Shown in pieces: positions 33,510 to 42,610 of a stretch of 64,000 nt of DNA (within the stretch, counting starts at the first letter, position 1; each line of letters opens with the position of its first letter). The stretch lies in assembly GCA_964390465.1 (NCBI GenBank), contig CAYMIJ010000007.1, positions 66,996-130,995 of the forward strand, read 5' to 3'. The position numbers and the translations under genes are program-made. The DNA comes from JADZAI01 sp964390465 (GTDB taxonomy: Bacteria > Pseudomonadota > Alphaproteobacteria > Micropepsales > Micropepsaceae). The notes beneath the pieces were generated by a model. That model searched no databases and was not told the origin of the DNA. It saw only the letters and a program-made list of their open reading frames with translations.

Positions 33510-33598
33510 GATGAGCCTTTGATGCTGTGCAATCTGATTATAGGTTCGGCAGCAGCCAGTTGCGAGAGTGAGAACAAACGTTTTCGTGAGGTTGACCA

Positions 33599-33979
33599 AT
33601 GAATGACCGTTTCTGGACAAGGTTTTTCATCTTCTGTGCCGTGTGGAACCTCGTCATCGGGCTTGGCCTCGCCTTCTATCCGACGATGAGCGCCGCCAAC
33701 ATGAATTACACGCTGCCACGGGGCAGCTGGCTGTTCATCCGCATGGCGGGCGTTCTGATCGCCATATTCGGGATTGGCTATGCGATGGTTTCCACCGATC
33801 TCGACCGTCATCGCAGCCTCATCGTTCTGGGGCTGGTTTCAAAGATCGCGGTCGCACTATTGTTCATCGTGTTTCTGGTGTTGGGCAATATCAACACGAT
33901 GACCTTTCTGGCGGGTGCGAGCGACCTTATCTTCGCGGCGTTCTTCATGAGGTTCCTGACGCGTTATCCGGCGCGCTGA
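33599..33979 (+). CDS. Small four-helix membrane protein, function unknown
   Basis: 126 residues with about four hydrophobic segments (FFIFCAVWNLVIGLGLAF, LFIRMAGVLIAIFGIGYAM, LVSKIAVALLFIVFLVL, LAGASDLIFAAFFMRFL). GTGAGG lies 7 bases before the ATG. No motif identifies the function. It diverges from the DsbD gene, and its last 35 bases overlap the convergent GNAT gene. Confidence 0.75.
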   Translation: MNDRFWTRFFIFCAVWNLVIGLGLAFYPTMSAANMNYTLPRGSWLFIRMAGVLIAIFGIGYAMVSTDLDRHRSLIVLGLVSKIAVALLFIVFLVLGNINTMTFLAGASDLIFAAFFMRFLTRYPAR

Positions 33980-34553
33980 GATCCTTGATCATTAAACACC
34001 GGCGGGTGCAGTCGAGCGCGCTGGCGAGCTGATGCCGCCAGATGGCCTGGTGGCCCTCGGTCCAGTCGCCTGCCAGATAAGGCCGGAAGCCGAGGCGCGC
34101 ATACCACGGCGCGTTCCACGGCACGTCGGTAAAGGTGGCGAGCGTCATGGCCGTGAGGCCATGCAGCCGCGCCCAATCCTCGCCCGCGGTCATCAACCGG
34201 CGGCCCAGATGCTGACCGGCGTGATCGGGCAGCACGTCGATCTCGCAGACATGGGCAAAGCCATCGATCGGCCAGAACGCGGCGAACCCGACAATGGTGT
34301 TGGATCGGTCAGCGGCCACGAACAGATGACCAGCTTCGGCGTGTTCGGCGGCATAGGTGCGGGCGAACGGATCGCCTTTGGTGATCTCGACCATCTCGGG
34401 CATGCCGACGGCCATAAAACGCGAGGCGGCCGCTATCTCGACCGCCTCGCACTGTGCCGCGTCCTTCAATGAGGCGCGGCGGATGATGTAACCGGCTTCG
34501 TTCAGTGGAAGAACTCGAACAGGCCAGCCGCGCCCATGCCGCCACCGATGCAC
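33945..34553 (-). CDS. GNAT family N-acetyltransferase
   Basis: Up to 202 residues. The acetyl-CoA loop is DVLPDHAGQHLGRRLMTAGE, followed by LHGLTAMTLATFTDVPWN and YARLGFRPYLAG, a GNAT fold. The first in-frame ATG (34553) overlaps the thiolase gene by 52 bases; the protein domain starts nearer residue 17, where a CTG at 34505 overlaps the thiolase stop, so the true start may be CTG. Substrate unknown. The 3' end overlaps the membrane-protein gene by 35 bases. Confidence 0.83.
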   Translation of the reverse strand: MHRWRHGRGWPVRVLPLNEAGYIIRRASLKDAAQCEAVEIAAASRFMAVGMPEMVEITKGDPFARTYAAEHAEAGHLFVAADRSNTIVGFAAFWPIDGFAHVCEIDVLPDHAGQHLGRRLMTAGEDWARLHGLTAMTLATFTDVPWNAPWYARLGFRPYLAGDWTEGHQAIWRHQLASALDCTRRCLMIKDLSAPDNASGTS

Positions 34554-35713
34554 ATGGTGACAACGCCATACTTGGCGTTCTTGCGGCGCTGGGCTTCCAG
34601 CATGATGTGACCGACAAGGCGCGCGCCCGTCATGCCGAAGGGATGGCCGATCGAGATCGAGCCGCCATTCACATTCAGCTTGGCATGGTCGATGCCGACC
34701 TTGTCAGCGCAGTAGAGCGCCTGCGAGGCGAAAGCCTCGTTCAGTTCCCACAGGTCGATGTCGTCCACCTTCAGGCCATTGCGCTCCAGCAGGCGCGGAA
34801 TGGCATAGACCGGGCCGATGCCCATTTCATCGGGCTCGCAGCCCGCGACGGCAAAACCACGGAACGCACCCAGCGGCTTCAACCCACGCTTGGCGGCTTC
34901 CTTGGCTTCCATCAGCAACACGGCGGCGGCGCCGTCGGAAAGCTGCGAGGCATTGCCTGCCGTGACGTATTTGCCTTCTTTGACCTGAAGTCCGCCCTTG
35001 AACACCGGCGCGAGGGATTTGAGGCCTTCCAGTGTCGTGTCGGGACGATTGCATTCGTCTTTGGTGACGACGTAATCGACCTTCGACTCTTCCTTTGTTT
35101 CCTTGTTGACGACGATCATCTTCGTCTTCATCGGCACGATTTCGTTGTCGAACTTGCCCGCCGCCTGCGCCGCTGCTGTGCGCTTCTGGCTTTCGAGGCT
35201 GAACTCGTCCTGACGGTCACGGCTGATGCCATATCGCTCGGCAACGATTTCAGCGGTTTCGATCATCGCCATCCACAAAGCCGGTTTGGTTTCCCACAGA
35301 TGCTCGTCGATGATGCGGTGACGGTTCGACTTGCCCGACATCTGGTTGAGCGAAATCGACTCAACGCCCGCGCCGATGGCGACATTGGTGCCGCAGGTGA
35401 TGATCTGCTGGGCGGCCATTGCAACGGTCTGAAGACCTGACGAGCAGAAGCGGTTGACCGTCACGCCTGATGTGGTGACGGGGCAGCCCGCCCACATGGC
35501 GGCGAGACGGCCCACATTATTGCCCGTCGCGCCTTCCGGTGCGCCGCAGCCCATGAACACGTCTTCCACATCACCGGGGGCGATGCCTGCGCGTTCGATA
35601 GCGTGCTTCACGGCATGGCCTGACATGGCCGCGCCATGGGTGTCGTTGAAGCCACCACGGCCAGACTTGGCCAGACCGGTGCGGGCGGTGGATACGATAA
35701 CGGCTTCACGCAT
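34502..35713 (-). CDS. Thiolase family acetyl-CoA acyltransferase
   Basis: 403 residues from the ATG at 35713 (GAGGA 7 bases before). The acyl-bearing Cys lies in NRFCSSGLQTVAMAAQ, the His in GGSISIGHPFGMTGAR, and the second Cys in VTMCIGGGMGAAG. It cleaves 3-oxoacyl-CoA in beta-oxidation or condenses acetyl-CoA. No hydroxyacyl-CoA dehydrogenase partner is adjacent, so biosynthetic versus degradative use is open. The GNAT gene overlaps its end. Confidence 0.93.
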   Translation of the reverse strand: MREAVIVSTARTGLAKSGRGGFNDTHGAAMSGHAVKHAIERAGIAPGDVEDVFMGCGAPEGATGNNVGRLAAMWAGCPVTTSGVTVNRFCSSGLQTVAMAAQQIITCGTNVAIGAGVESISLNQMSGKSNRHRIIDEHLWETKPALWMAMIETAEIVAERYGISRDRQDEFSLESQKRTAAAQAAGKFDNEIVPMKTKMIVVNKETKEESKVDYVVTKDECNRPDTTLEGLKSLAPVFKGGLQVKEGKYVTAGNASQLSDGAAAVLLMEAKEAAKRGLKPLGAFRGFAVAGCEPDEMGIGPVYAIPRLLERNGLKVDDIDLWELNEAFASQALYCADKVGIDHAKLNVNGGSISIGHPFGMTGARLVGHIMLEAQRRKNAKYGVVTMCIGGGMGAAGLFEFFH

Positions 35714-36089
35714 GGGCATTTCCTCTGTGTTTGATGGCGGGCAGCTTAGGACGGTTCCGACCGGTTGGCGAGACTGACGCAATGTCAGGCATTTTGACGG
35801 TTACGGAAGCTTCCGCATGTTCGATTGGGAGGGGTTCTGGCCTGCAGGATGATCGCGCAATATTGTGATCATTTTCCTACTCGTGCCATTCCGATTATAT
35901 GTTCGTTTGTCACTGGAACAGGGGCCTCCCCCCCCCCGCCACCCTTCACCTGAGTGGCGCCATCTTCTCCACCGATGGGCCTACGGCCCGGCACAACCCA
36001 CGGATATAGGAATTATATCCGGCGTCGCAAGGGGTGGCCGGGATTATGCCGTGCCCGGTCCAGGATGGCCTGCGCACCGGGCGCGCGGC
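35714..36089. other. Intergenic region with C10 tract and 8-bp inverted repeat
   Basis: No gene is supported here. It lies between the nhaA stop and the thiolase start, both minus strand, so the thiolase promoter should be within it. A run of ten C is at 35928-35937. CGGATATA and TATATCCG form a perfect inverted repeat (36001-36008 and 36014-36021) with a 5-base spacer and no T-run, so it is more like a binding site than a terminator. Frames on the plus strand here look like noise. Confidence 0.5.
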
Positions 36090-37292
36090 TTATCGGACAG
36101 GCTCGGTCTTCGGGCATTCGGGACAGAGGCGCAGCGCGATATAGCCCATCAGCCCTGCGATCAGCGAACCGCCCAGAATGCCGAGCTTGGCTTCCGATTG
36201 CAGCACAGGTGAATGGGCGAAGGCCAGCAGCGAGACAAACAGGCTCATCGTGAAGCCGATGCCACAGAGCAATGCCACACCGAAAAGCTGACGCCTGTTG
36301 GCAAAGGCGGGCATGGCCCCCAGCTTCAGCTGGATGGCCAGCATGGAGAACCCGAACACGCCCACCACCTTGCCGACCGTCAGGCCCAGCGCGACGCCTA
36401 GCGTCAGTGGATCAACCAGCATGTGCAGGGTCATGTCGGCAAAGGAAACGCCTGCATTCGCAAAACCAAAAATCGGTACGATGATGAATGGCACAACGCC
36501 GTGCAGGTGATGTTCCAGCCGGTGCAGGGGCGAGTTTTCCACGTCATGCGCGATGCCTGGCGCGCGTTTCAGCGGAATGGTCAGAGCCAGCGCCACGCCG
36601 GCAATGGTCGCATGGACACCGGATTCATGGACAAAGAACCAAAGAACAAGGCCAAGCAGCAGATAGGGCCAGAGCTGCAACACGCCGAAACGGTTGAGCG
36701 CGATCAGCACCGCCAGAACGGCCAGCGCACCGCCGAGATAGGCCATCTCGATGCCTGAGGTATAGAACACCGCAATGATGATGACCGCGCCCAGATCATC
36801 GATGATGGCGAGCGCTGTCAGAAACACTTTAAGCGAGGCGGGTACCCGGCTGCCGACCAGCGCCAGAACGCCCAGCGCAAAAGCGATGTCGGTTGCGGTC
36901 GGGATCGCCCAGCCGCCGCGTGTTTCAGGGTTTGCACCATTGAAGCCGATATAGATGAGCGCTGGAACCAGCATGCCGCCCGCCGCCGCTATGCCGGGCA
37001 AAGCGCGCCTGCCCCATGTGGAAAGCTGGCCTTCAACAAACTCGCGTTTGATCTCAAGACCCACCAGCAGGAAAAACACCGCCATCAGTGCGTCATTGAC
37101 CCAGTGCGACACGCTTAACGGGCCGACATAACTGCTCAGCGCGCCAAAATAATGCGGTGCGAGCGGCGAATTGGCGACGATCAGCGCGAGGGCCGCTGCG
37201 CCCATCAGCACGATACCGCCCGCCGCCTCGCTATCCAGAAACTCGCGCAGAATGGACTTGGGTTTGTCTTTGTCAGGATGGATTTTGGCCAT
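36090..37292 (-). CDS. nhaA: Na+/H+ antiporter NhaA
   Basis: 400 residues with about 11-12 membrane segments. The paired Asp of the ion site are in TALAIIDDLGAVIIIAVFY, and PTATDIAFALGVLALVG and GLEIKREFVEGQL are conserved. It exchanges sodium for protons, important in salt and alkaline stress. NhaA-specific length; an isolated gene with its own upstream region. Confidence 0.96.
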   Translation of the reverse strand: MAKIHPDKDKPKSILREFLDSEAAGGIVLMGAAALALIVANSPLAPHYFGALSSYVGPLSVSHWVNDALMAVFFLLVGLEIKREFVEGQLSTWGRRALPGIAAAGGMLVPALIYIGFNGANPETRGGWAIPTATDIAFALGVLALVGSRVPASLKVFLTALAIIDDLGAVIIIAVFYTSGIEMAYLGGALAVLAVLIALNRFGVLQLWPYLLLGLVLWFFVHESGVHATIAGVALALTIPLKRAPGIAHDVENSPLHRLEHHLHGVVPFIIVPIFGFANAGVSFADMTLHMLVDPLTLGVALGLTVGKVVGVFGFSMLAIQLKLGAMPAFANRRQLFGVALLCGIGFTMSLFVSLLAFAHSPVLQSEAKLGILGGSLIAGLMGYIALRLCPECPKTEPVR

Positions 37293-37429
37293 GCGTCAAA
37301 CAATCTCAATCATGTCTATGATGCAAGATGCACTCATAACCCTCAAGCGTCCCCCAAATGCATCAACGGCCCAGAGTGACCGGGCCGCTTATGAGGCAGA
37401 GATGAATCGTGAAACTGATATGTGAAGTT

Positions 37430-37678
37430 TCAGGCTGGCAAAGCCCCGCCCGGAATCGACCAACCTGTCGACCCAGCGCCTGAGCGCCTGGGGCGCGGTC
37501 CAACACTGGGCGCAGGAATGTAGAGAGCGATGAGCGCAAACACGCATCCTGCAGAAATCATAAACAAGGGATTCATCGAGACGACCGGGATCTTGATGAA
37601 CATCGCCGTGAAGCCAGCAGCGAGCAGGATCATCCCGATCTGCGCCAGCATTGATGACAGGACAGCGCGACCAGACAT
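37430..37678 (-). CDS. Possible small two-helix membrane protein
   Basis: 82 residues from the ATG at 37678 (a TTG at 37693 is the first possible start). Two hydrophobic stretches, AQIGMILLAAGFTAMFI and NPLFMISAGCVFALIALYI, are followed by a Pro/Gly/Arg-rich tail. GGGG about 8 bases upstream is a weak ribosome site. No family recognised. Codon use is compatible with a gene but the case is weak. Confidence 0.35.
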   Translation of the reverse strand: MSGRAVLSSMLAQIGMILLAAGFTAMFIKIPVVSMNPLFMISAGCVFALIALYIPAPSVGPRPRRSGAGSTGWSIPGGALPA

Positions 37679-37693
37679 ATCAAGATACCCCAA

Positions 37694-38029
37694 AGCATGT
37701 GATGCGTTGAAGTATCAATGCGCAGGCCATGAAATGGTTCCATGCCGCTCGCATGACAGGGTGTGCCCGACCCGCACCATGGAATGTCGAGGAAACACCG
37801 GGCAGACCTGACAGCAACTCACCCAGTGACGTGTTCAGCCGTGCGGGGAGCGATATCGCCTGAAGCTGAGTGCCATGCTATATGATAATCTAAATGCGCG
37901 TCATTTCCTCAAAAGCTCCGTGATCTTGTCTGTTTACCCGTGAGAGGTGATGCGCGAGGCGGCCTTCCCGCCCGTTCATGAACCAGTCAGCAGGATTCTT
38001 TAGGTGTTCACCCTGACCGCAATCAGGCC
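37694..38029. other. Intergenic stretch, no gene supported
   Basis: About 336 bases before the TonB-like gene. No tRNA, repeat array or convincing frame was found. Palindromic hexamers containing CCATGG/ATGGTTCCAT occur near 37730-37745 but without further structure. It presumably contains the promoter of the plus-strand gene at 38030. Confidence 0.4.
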
Positions 38030-38764
38030 ATGTTCCGGCCACAGAGCACGTTGAAAAGTCTGCGCGTGACCACCGTGACCGACACATTCCCTTCTGCCTT
38101 TTCCCGCGCACAGCCGCGGGATCGCATGGCCATGTGGATTGTGTCGTCTCTGGCCATTCACCTGTGCCTGCTGGTCTGGCTGTTCGTCATCAAGGACCGG
38201 CTGGACCTGCAACTGAACGACCACACATCCCAGGATGAGCGCCCGGCGGTTCAGGTGGTGGTGCTGGCGCAGGCGCCAAACGCAACACCGCGCCCCGATG
38301 ACAATCCGGCAACGGATAGGCCCAGCAACGCCCTGCCCCCGCCGGTGCGCAAGATAGACCCCACATCTGATTTGCGCGGCTCAGCCGATGCGCCGCCCAT
38401 TGCAGGCATGGCGCCGGTTGATGCCGATGCGCTGGAGGCGTTCGTCGCCAAATCCGAGAAGGCGGAAAAGGAAATCAGCGGGAGTCCGGGCCTGTCGTGG
38501 ACAACATGCAGCCGCCTTTCCCCAGAGCGCCGGGTGCTGGAGCCAGCCTGTGACGGCTTGATGCTCAAGCGCGGGGACGGCACGACGGTGGCCGCCAGTC
38601 TGCAACCGCCGGATGCGGCCACGCTGGCGGCCATCCAGAAATACAATCCGCCGCGCACCGCCCAGGACGAGCACGATGCGCTGGGCACCCGCGACAGGAA
38701 CGCCGATACATCGTACAGCAACCCGGCTGACTCGGTTTACGGTAAGTTACCCACCGATCGATGA
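38030..38764 (+). CDS. Single-pass, Pro-rich hypothetical protein (TonB-like architecture)
   Basis: 244 residues. A short cytoplasmic head is followed by one membrane helix (MAMWIVSSLAIHLCLLVWLF), then a periplasmic part with a Pro-rich linker (NALPPPVRK) and a domain containing SWTTCSRLSPE and LEPACDGL, two Cys that may pair. The layout resembles TonB-type proteins but the TonB C-terminal signature is absent. The first ATG has no clear ribosome site, and GTG codons at about 38066 or the ATG near 38126 are other possible starts. Function unknown. Confidence 0.65.
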   Translation: MFRPQSTLKSLRVTTVTDTFPSAFSRAQPRDRMAMWIVSSLAIHLCLLVWLFVIKDRLDLQLNDHTSQDERPAVQVVVLAQAPNATPRPDDNPATDRPSNALPPPVRKIDPTSDLRGSADAPPIAGMAPVDADALEAFVAKSEKAEKEISGSPGLSWTTCSRLSPERRVLEPACDGLMLKRGDGTTVAASLQPPDAATLAAIQKYNPPRTAQDEHDALGTRDRNADTSYSNPADSVYGKLPTDR

Positions 38765-38773
38765 TGCGGCTTG

Positions 38774-38793
38774 GCGGGCAGGCGACTGCCCGC
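38774..38793. other. 7-bp hairpin between the TonB-like and thioesterase genes
   Basis: GCGGGCA pairs with TGCCCGC across a 6-base loop, between the stop at 38764 and the start at 38810. There is no T-run after it, so a Rho-independent terminator is not supported; it may be a weak attenuator or chance. Confidence 0.35.
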
Positions 38794-38809
38794 TAGAAAA
38801 TGCAGCATC

Positions 38810-39235
38810 ATGACATTGCCTGCTCATCCTGATCTTGCCGGATATATCGCGCGCCCGATGGGCGGCGGCTTCAACGCCTATGTCGGGCAGTTCTGGATTG
38901 ATCCGGCACGTCAGCCTGGCGACCGCCTTCAATACTGCTTCATGCCTCAGCCCCAGCACCTCAATGGCGGTGACGCGCTGCATGGCGGTTTCCTGATGAT
39001 GCTGTGCGATAACATTCTTGGTTCAGCCGCCCATAGCGGACTGAACGGGCAGATCGCCTCGACCGTGACACTGAACACCGACTTTCTGGCGGCTGGTTCT
39101 GTTGATGCCCCTGTGTTCGGCGGCGCTGAGGTGACACGGCAAACACGCTCTCTCATCTTCGTATCAGGTGAATTGTCCCAGAAGGGCAAAGTGCTGATGA
39201 CGGCGACGGGCATCTGGAAGATCATCGGCGCATGA
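38810..39235 (+). CDS. PaaI-type hotdog thioesterase (first of an overlapping pair)
   Basis: 141 residues from the ATG at 38810. LNGGDALHGGFLMMLCDNIL is the hotdog helix with the HGG motif seen in PaaI/YbgC-type acyl-CoA thioesterases, and IASTVTLNTDFLAAG and EVTRQTRSLIFVSGEL give the following strands. Substrate unknown. The stop overlaps the start of the next hotdog gene by 4 bases, suggesting a hetero-oligomer. Confidence 0.85.
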   Translation: MTLPAHPDLAGYIARPMGGGFNAYVGQFWIDPARQPGDRLQYCFMPQPQHLNGGDALHGGFLMMLCDNILGSAAHSGLNGQIASTVTLNTDFLAAGSVDAPVFGGAEVTRQTRSLIFVSGELSQKGKVLMTATGIWKIIGA

Positions 39236-39717
39236 GCGACTGGCTTTCCCGCCTGCCGGAAATGGCGCATGGCATGAAAGTGCAGCGGCCCGCGCGGATT
39301 GATATCGCGCCGCCGCCCGGCTTTGAAACGCCCGTGTCGCTGGTTGACCCATTCGAGGCTTTTGCCTTTCAGAGCTTCAAGCGCGTCAACGCGGACGGCA
39401 CCGTCACCTATGCCTTGCAGACCGACGAGCGCCACGACAACTCGGTGGGCGTCGTCCATGGCGGATTGCTGATGACGTTCGCCGATTCCGTTCTGGGCAT
39501 GGCGGCCTGGAGCGCCTGTGCAGACGCATGGTGCGTGACCGTCAGCCAGAACTCGTCCTTCCTGAAAGCCGTGCGCGTGGGAGACGTTATTGAGGTGACA
39601 CCCGTCATCACCCGCGCCACACGCACGATGATTTTCACACGCGGCGAGTTTCTGGTGCGCGGAGAGCCGGTTTTTCAGGCCGTTTCCATGTGGAAGGTCA
39701 CCGGCCGCAGCGCATGA
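39232..39717 (+). CDS. PaaI-type hotdog thioesterase (second of an overlapping pair)
   Basis: 161 residues. SVGVVHGGLLMTFADSVLGM is the hotdog motif, followed by VTVSQNSSFLKAVRVGDVIE and ATRTMIFTRGEFLVRGEPVF. It starts within the stop of the preceding thioesterase gene (ATGA). The two proteins are distant paralogues with the same motifs. A similar overlapping pair is at 51.8-52.7 kb. Confidence 0.87.
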   Translation: MSDWLSRLPEMAHGMKVQRPARIDIAPPPGFETPVSLVDPFEAFAFQSFKRVNADGTVTYALQTDERHDNSVGVVHGGLLMTFADSVLGMAAWSACADAWCVTVSQNSSFLKAVRVGDVIEVTPVITRATRTMIFTRGEFLVRGEPVFQAVSMWKVTGRSA

Positions 39718-39856
39718 TGCGTTAGGAATTGGGTGAGACATCTGAACGGTTGGACAAATTGTAAGCATGTCCATAACGAGCCCTTCAACCTTCTTATCCG
39801 CATTTTAAGCCTGTTCTTTTACGGCACTGCAAAGCCCCACGCGTATGGTGTGGCTC

Positions 39857-40786
39857 ATGAAAAGCGATGTCTCACGTCTGGTTCTCGGCACTGAACTGAT
39901 CGGCTCGCGCCATGGCGCCGCGCCGCGCCCCGGCTCTCCGGCGGTCGAACGAGCGGTGCGTCTTTTGCGCCGCGCCCATCGCGCAGGCATTGCTGCTTTC
40001 GATGCCGATCACGCACAGGGCGAGGCCGAGCTTCGCATTGGCGATGCCTTCGACGGCGATGATCAGCCCGCGACATTTACAGTGCTCGACCTGGGCACAA
40101 CGCCTGATGACGCCAGCGCAGGCGAAGCCGAGGTGGCGGTCGAAGCCAGCGTCAGCGCCAGCCTGGTGAACATGAAACGGGCGCGGCTCGACACGCTGAT
40201 GCTGCGGGCCCGCCACCTGACATCGCATGACGGCGCGGTGTGGTCGCGTGTGCTGCGCCTGCAGAAGGCCGGTGTCATCGCCAAAATCGGCGTGGCTGTG
40301 CAGACCCCGGAAGAAGCCTTTGAAGCCCTGGGTCGCCGCGCCGTGACGCATATCCAGCTGCCCCTCAACCTGCTGGACCAGCGCTGGCGTGAAACCGGCG
40401 TGCCTGACGCGTGCCGTGCCCGGCCGGACGTGACGGTCCATGCCTGCAACATCTATCTGCGCGGCATTCTGGCGGCGGAAGATTCCTACTACTGGCCGCG
40501 TGTGCATGGCGTCGATGCCGAAGGCACACTCTATATGCTCGACACGCTGTCGCGCCTGTTCAACCGCATGTCGATTTCAGACCTCTGCCTCGCTTATGTG
40601 CGCGGTCAGGACTGGGTGCATGGTTTCGTGATCGGCATGGAGAACGAGGAGCAGCTCGACCGAAATCTGGCGCTGCTCGACGCGCCGGCCATGACGGCTG
40701 ACGAGATCGCAAATATCGAACCCCGCCTGCCCCGCTTTCCACTTGAGCTGCTGGACCCGGCACTTTGGCCGGTCAAGGAAAGCTGA
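39857..40786 (+). CDS. Aldo/keto-reductase-fold protein without the catalytic tetrad
   Basis: 309 residues from the ATG at 39857 (39845 also possible). The TIM-barrel outline of AKRs is clear: AGIAAFDADHAQGEAELRIG lines up with the AGxxxxDTAxxYGxSE segment, LDTLMLRA with the LLLH segment, IAKIGVAVQTPEEAFEAL with GVSN, and DWVHGFVIGMENEEQLDRNL with the late cofactor loop. Of the tetrad Asp-Tyr-Lys-His, Asp remains but Tyr is Gln and the Lys and His positions are changed. It is probably not a working reductase. It ends 3 bases before the cNMP-patatin gene. Confidence 0.75.
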   Translation: MKSDVSRLVLGTELIGSRHGAAPRPGSPAVERAVRLLRRAHRAGIAAFDADHAQGEAELRIGDAFDGDDQPATFTVLDLGTTPDDASAGEAEVAVEASVSASLVNMKRARLDTLMLRARHLTSHDGAVWSRVLRLQKAGVIAKIGVAVQTPEEAFEALGRRAVTHIQLPLNLLDQRWRETGVPDACRARPDVTVHACNIYLRGILAAEDSYYWPRVHGVDAEGTLYMLDTLSRLFNRMSISDLCLAYVRGQDWVHGFVIGMENEEQLDRNLALLDAPAMTADEIANIEPRLPRFPLELLDPALWPVKES

Positions 40787-40789
40787 GTT

Positions 40790-42610
40790 ATGCCTTCGCC
40801 CGCACTCAGCCCTGTTGCCGAGGCGATGGCGAAACTGGACCGCGCCTATTCGGCGTTTGCCACGACGGACGATGACTCATCTGAGAATCATCTGGACGCG
40901 CTGCATGCGCGAATCCGGGGCTTTGGGCTGTTTGCCGATTGCGATGCCGCCTGCCTGCGTCGCATTGCCTATGAGGCCACATGGTTCGGCCTGCCGGGCG
41001 GCACCGATCTCGACCGCCAGGGCGAAAATGACCAAGCCATTTTTCTGGTGGTGAGCGGGCGTCTGGCGGTTCATGTGACCGACGAGAACGGCGTTGACCG
41101 CATTGTCGCCCATGTCCCTGCCGGTGAAACCGTCGGCGAGATGTCGATGATCGCCGGTGATGCCCACAGCGCCCGCCTGCGCGCCATGCGCGACACCGAG
41201 CTTCTGCGTCTGTCGAAGGCCGCGTTCCTTCGCATCACGGCGCGTGAGCCACGCATCATGACAACGCTGACCCGGTTGATCATCAAGCGCCTGCGCGCCA
41301 CTACGGCCGGCAACGCTGCGCTGATGCGGCCCAAGACCTTTGCGCTCATTCCGCTCGATCACGGCGTTGACGCGGAAAGCTTCGCCTATGATCTGTCGCG
41401 GGCGCTGACGGCGCTGGGGCTTTCCTATGCGCTGTTCGATGAAAGCCATGCAGGCGAACAGGCCGAAAACTTCTACAATGCTGAACAGGCCAGCGATGTC
41501 GTGATCTATGTGGGCGATCATGCGCGCTCAGCATGGTCTGATCACTGCATCCGGCAGGCCGACAGGGTGATGCTGATCGGTCGCGCTGGTGCAATGCAGA
41601 CTCATGGCGTTCTCCATCGCACCGCGGCGGGCGGGCGGCGCTATGAACTGGTCGCGCTGCATGATGGCGATCTGGGTTCAACACCACGCGGCGCTGCGGA
41701 GATGTGGCACAATGTGCGCCGGGGCAATCACGGCGACGTCGCGCGTCTGGCGCGCCTGATGACCGGCAATGCGACCGGGCTGGTTCTGGCCGGTGGCGGG
41801 GCGCGCGGCTTTGCCCATATCGGCGCGATCCGGGCCCTGCGCGAGGCTGGTCTTGTGTTTGACCGCACCGCTGGATCATCCATCGGTGCGATCATCGCCG
41901 CCTCGGTCGCGATGGGCTGGGATGATGACGAACTGAAAAGCCGCATCCGCGCGGCGTTTCTGGATGCCAAGCCGCTGACGGATTACACACTGCCACTGGT
42001 GGCACTGCTGCGCGGATCAAAAGTTGGCCATCAGCTGCAGAAGCATTTTGGCGAACGTCATATCGAAGACCTGCCGCTGCCGTTCTTCTGCATCACCTCG
42101 AACCTGACAACCGGGCATGCCGCCGCGCATCGCACCGGGCTGTTGTGGCGTGCGCTCAAGGCCAGCGCGTCCATTCCCGGACTGCTGCCGCCGGTCGTGA
42201 TGGACGGCCATCTGCATGTCGATGGCGGCATCATGAACAATATGCCTGCCGACGTGATGGCCACCGATGCACGCGGGCCGATTGTTGCCATTGATGTCGG
42301 CGGCGATGCCGGACTTGGCTATCACGAAGAAAATTATGGCGAAGAAGGGTGGCTGACACGCTGGACGCGCCGCCGGGCAGGCGCGCCGTCGATGGCGTCG
42401 CTCCTGATGCGCACCGGCACCGTCGGCAATGAAACCCAGCGCCGGATCGCCCGCGCGCAGGCCGATCTGGTGATTGACCCTGCGCTGAACGGCATTTCAC
42501 TGACGCATTGGAAGAAATTCGATTGCGCCGTCGAGGCGGGCTACGAGGCTGTCGCGCGCATGATCGACACCAAGGGTCTGCCGCAGTTTGTTACGAGCGC
42601 TGCAGCATAA
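40790..42610 (+). CDS. Cyclic-nucleotide-binding patatin-like phospholipase
   Basis: 606 residues. Residues about 40-180 are a cNMP-binding domain (GRLAVHV, GETVGEMSMIAGDAHSARLR). A Rossmann-like middle (185-320) resembles the pseudo-phosphotransfer region of NTE-type lipases. The patatin domain has the oxyanion loop LAGGGARGFAHIGAIRAL, nucleophile GSSIG and dyad DGGIMNNMP. Similar architecture is found in the neuropathy target esterase family, RssA and YchK. It likely hydrolyses phospholipids under cyclic-nucleotide control. It follows the AKR-like gene by 3 bases, and a cyclase is encoded 11 kb away. Confidence 0.93.
   Translation: MPSPALSPVAEAMAKLDRAYSAFATTDDDSSENHLDALHARIRGFGLFADCDAACLRRIAYEATWFGLPGGTDLDRQGENDQAIFLVVSGRLAVHVTDENGVDRIVAHVPAGETVGEMSMIAGDAHSARLRAMRDTELLRLSKAAFLRITAREPRIMTTLTRLIIKRLRATTAGNAALMRPKTFALIPLDHGVDAESFAYDLSRALTALGLSYALFDESHAGEQAENFYNAEQASDVVIYVGDHARSAWSDHCIRQADRVMLIGRAGAMQTHGVLHRTAAGGRRYELVALHDGDLGSTPRGAAEMWHNVRRGNHGDVARLARLMTGNATGLVLAGGGARGFAHIGAIRALREAGLVFDRTAGSSIGAIIAASVAMGWDDDELKSRIRAAFLDAKPLTDYTLPLVALLRGSKVGHQLQKHFGERHIEDLPLPFFCITSNLTTGHAAAHRTGLLWRALKASASIPGLLPPVVMDGHLHVDGGIMNNMPADVMATDARGPIVAIDVGGDAGLGYHEENYGEEGWLTRWTRRRAGAPSMASLLMRTGTVGNETQRRIARAQADLVIDPALNGISLTHWKKFDCAVEAGYEAVARMIDTKGLPQFVTSAAA

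Noticed and set aside
35865..36253. Plus-strand frames in the nhaA-thiolase gap
   Set aside because: Pro/Arg/Gly-rich, no ribosome site, overlap the end of nhaA on the opposite strand.
40877..41521. 214-codon minus frame inside the cNMP-patatin gene
   Set aside because: Antisense to an unmistakable domain gene; no start signal or motif.
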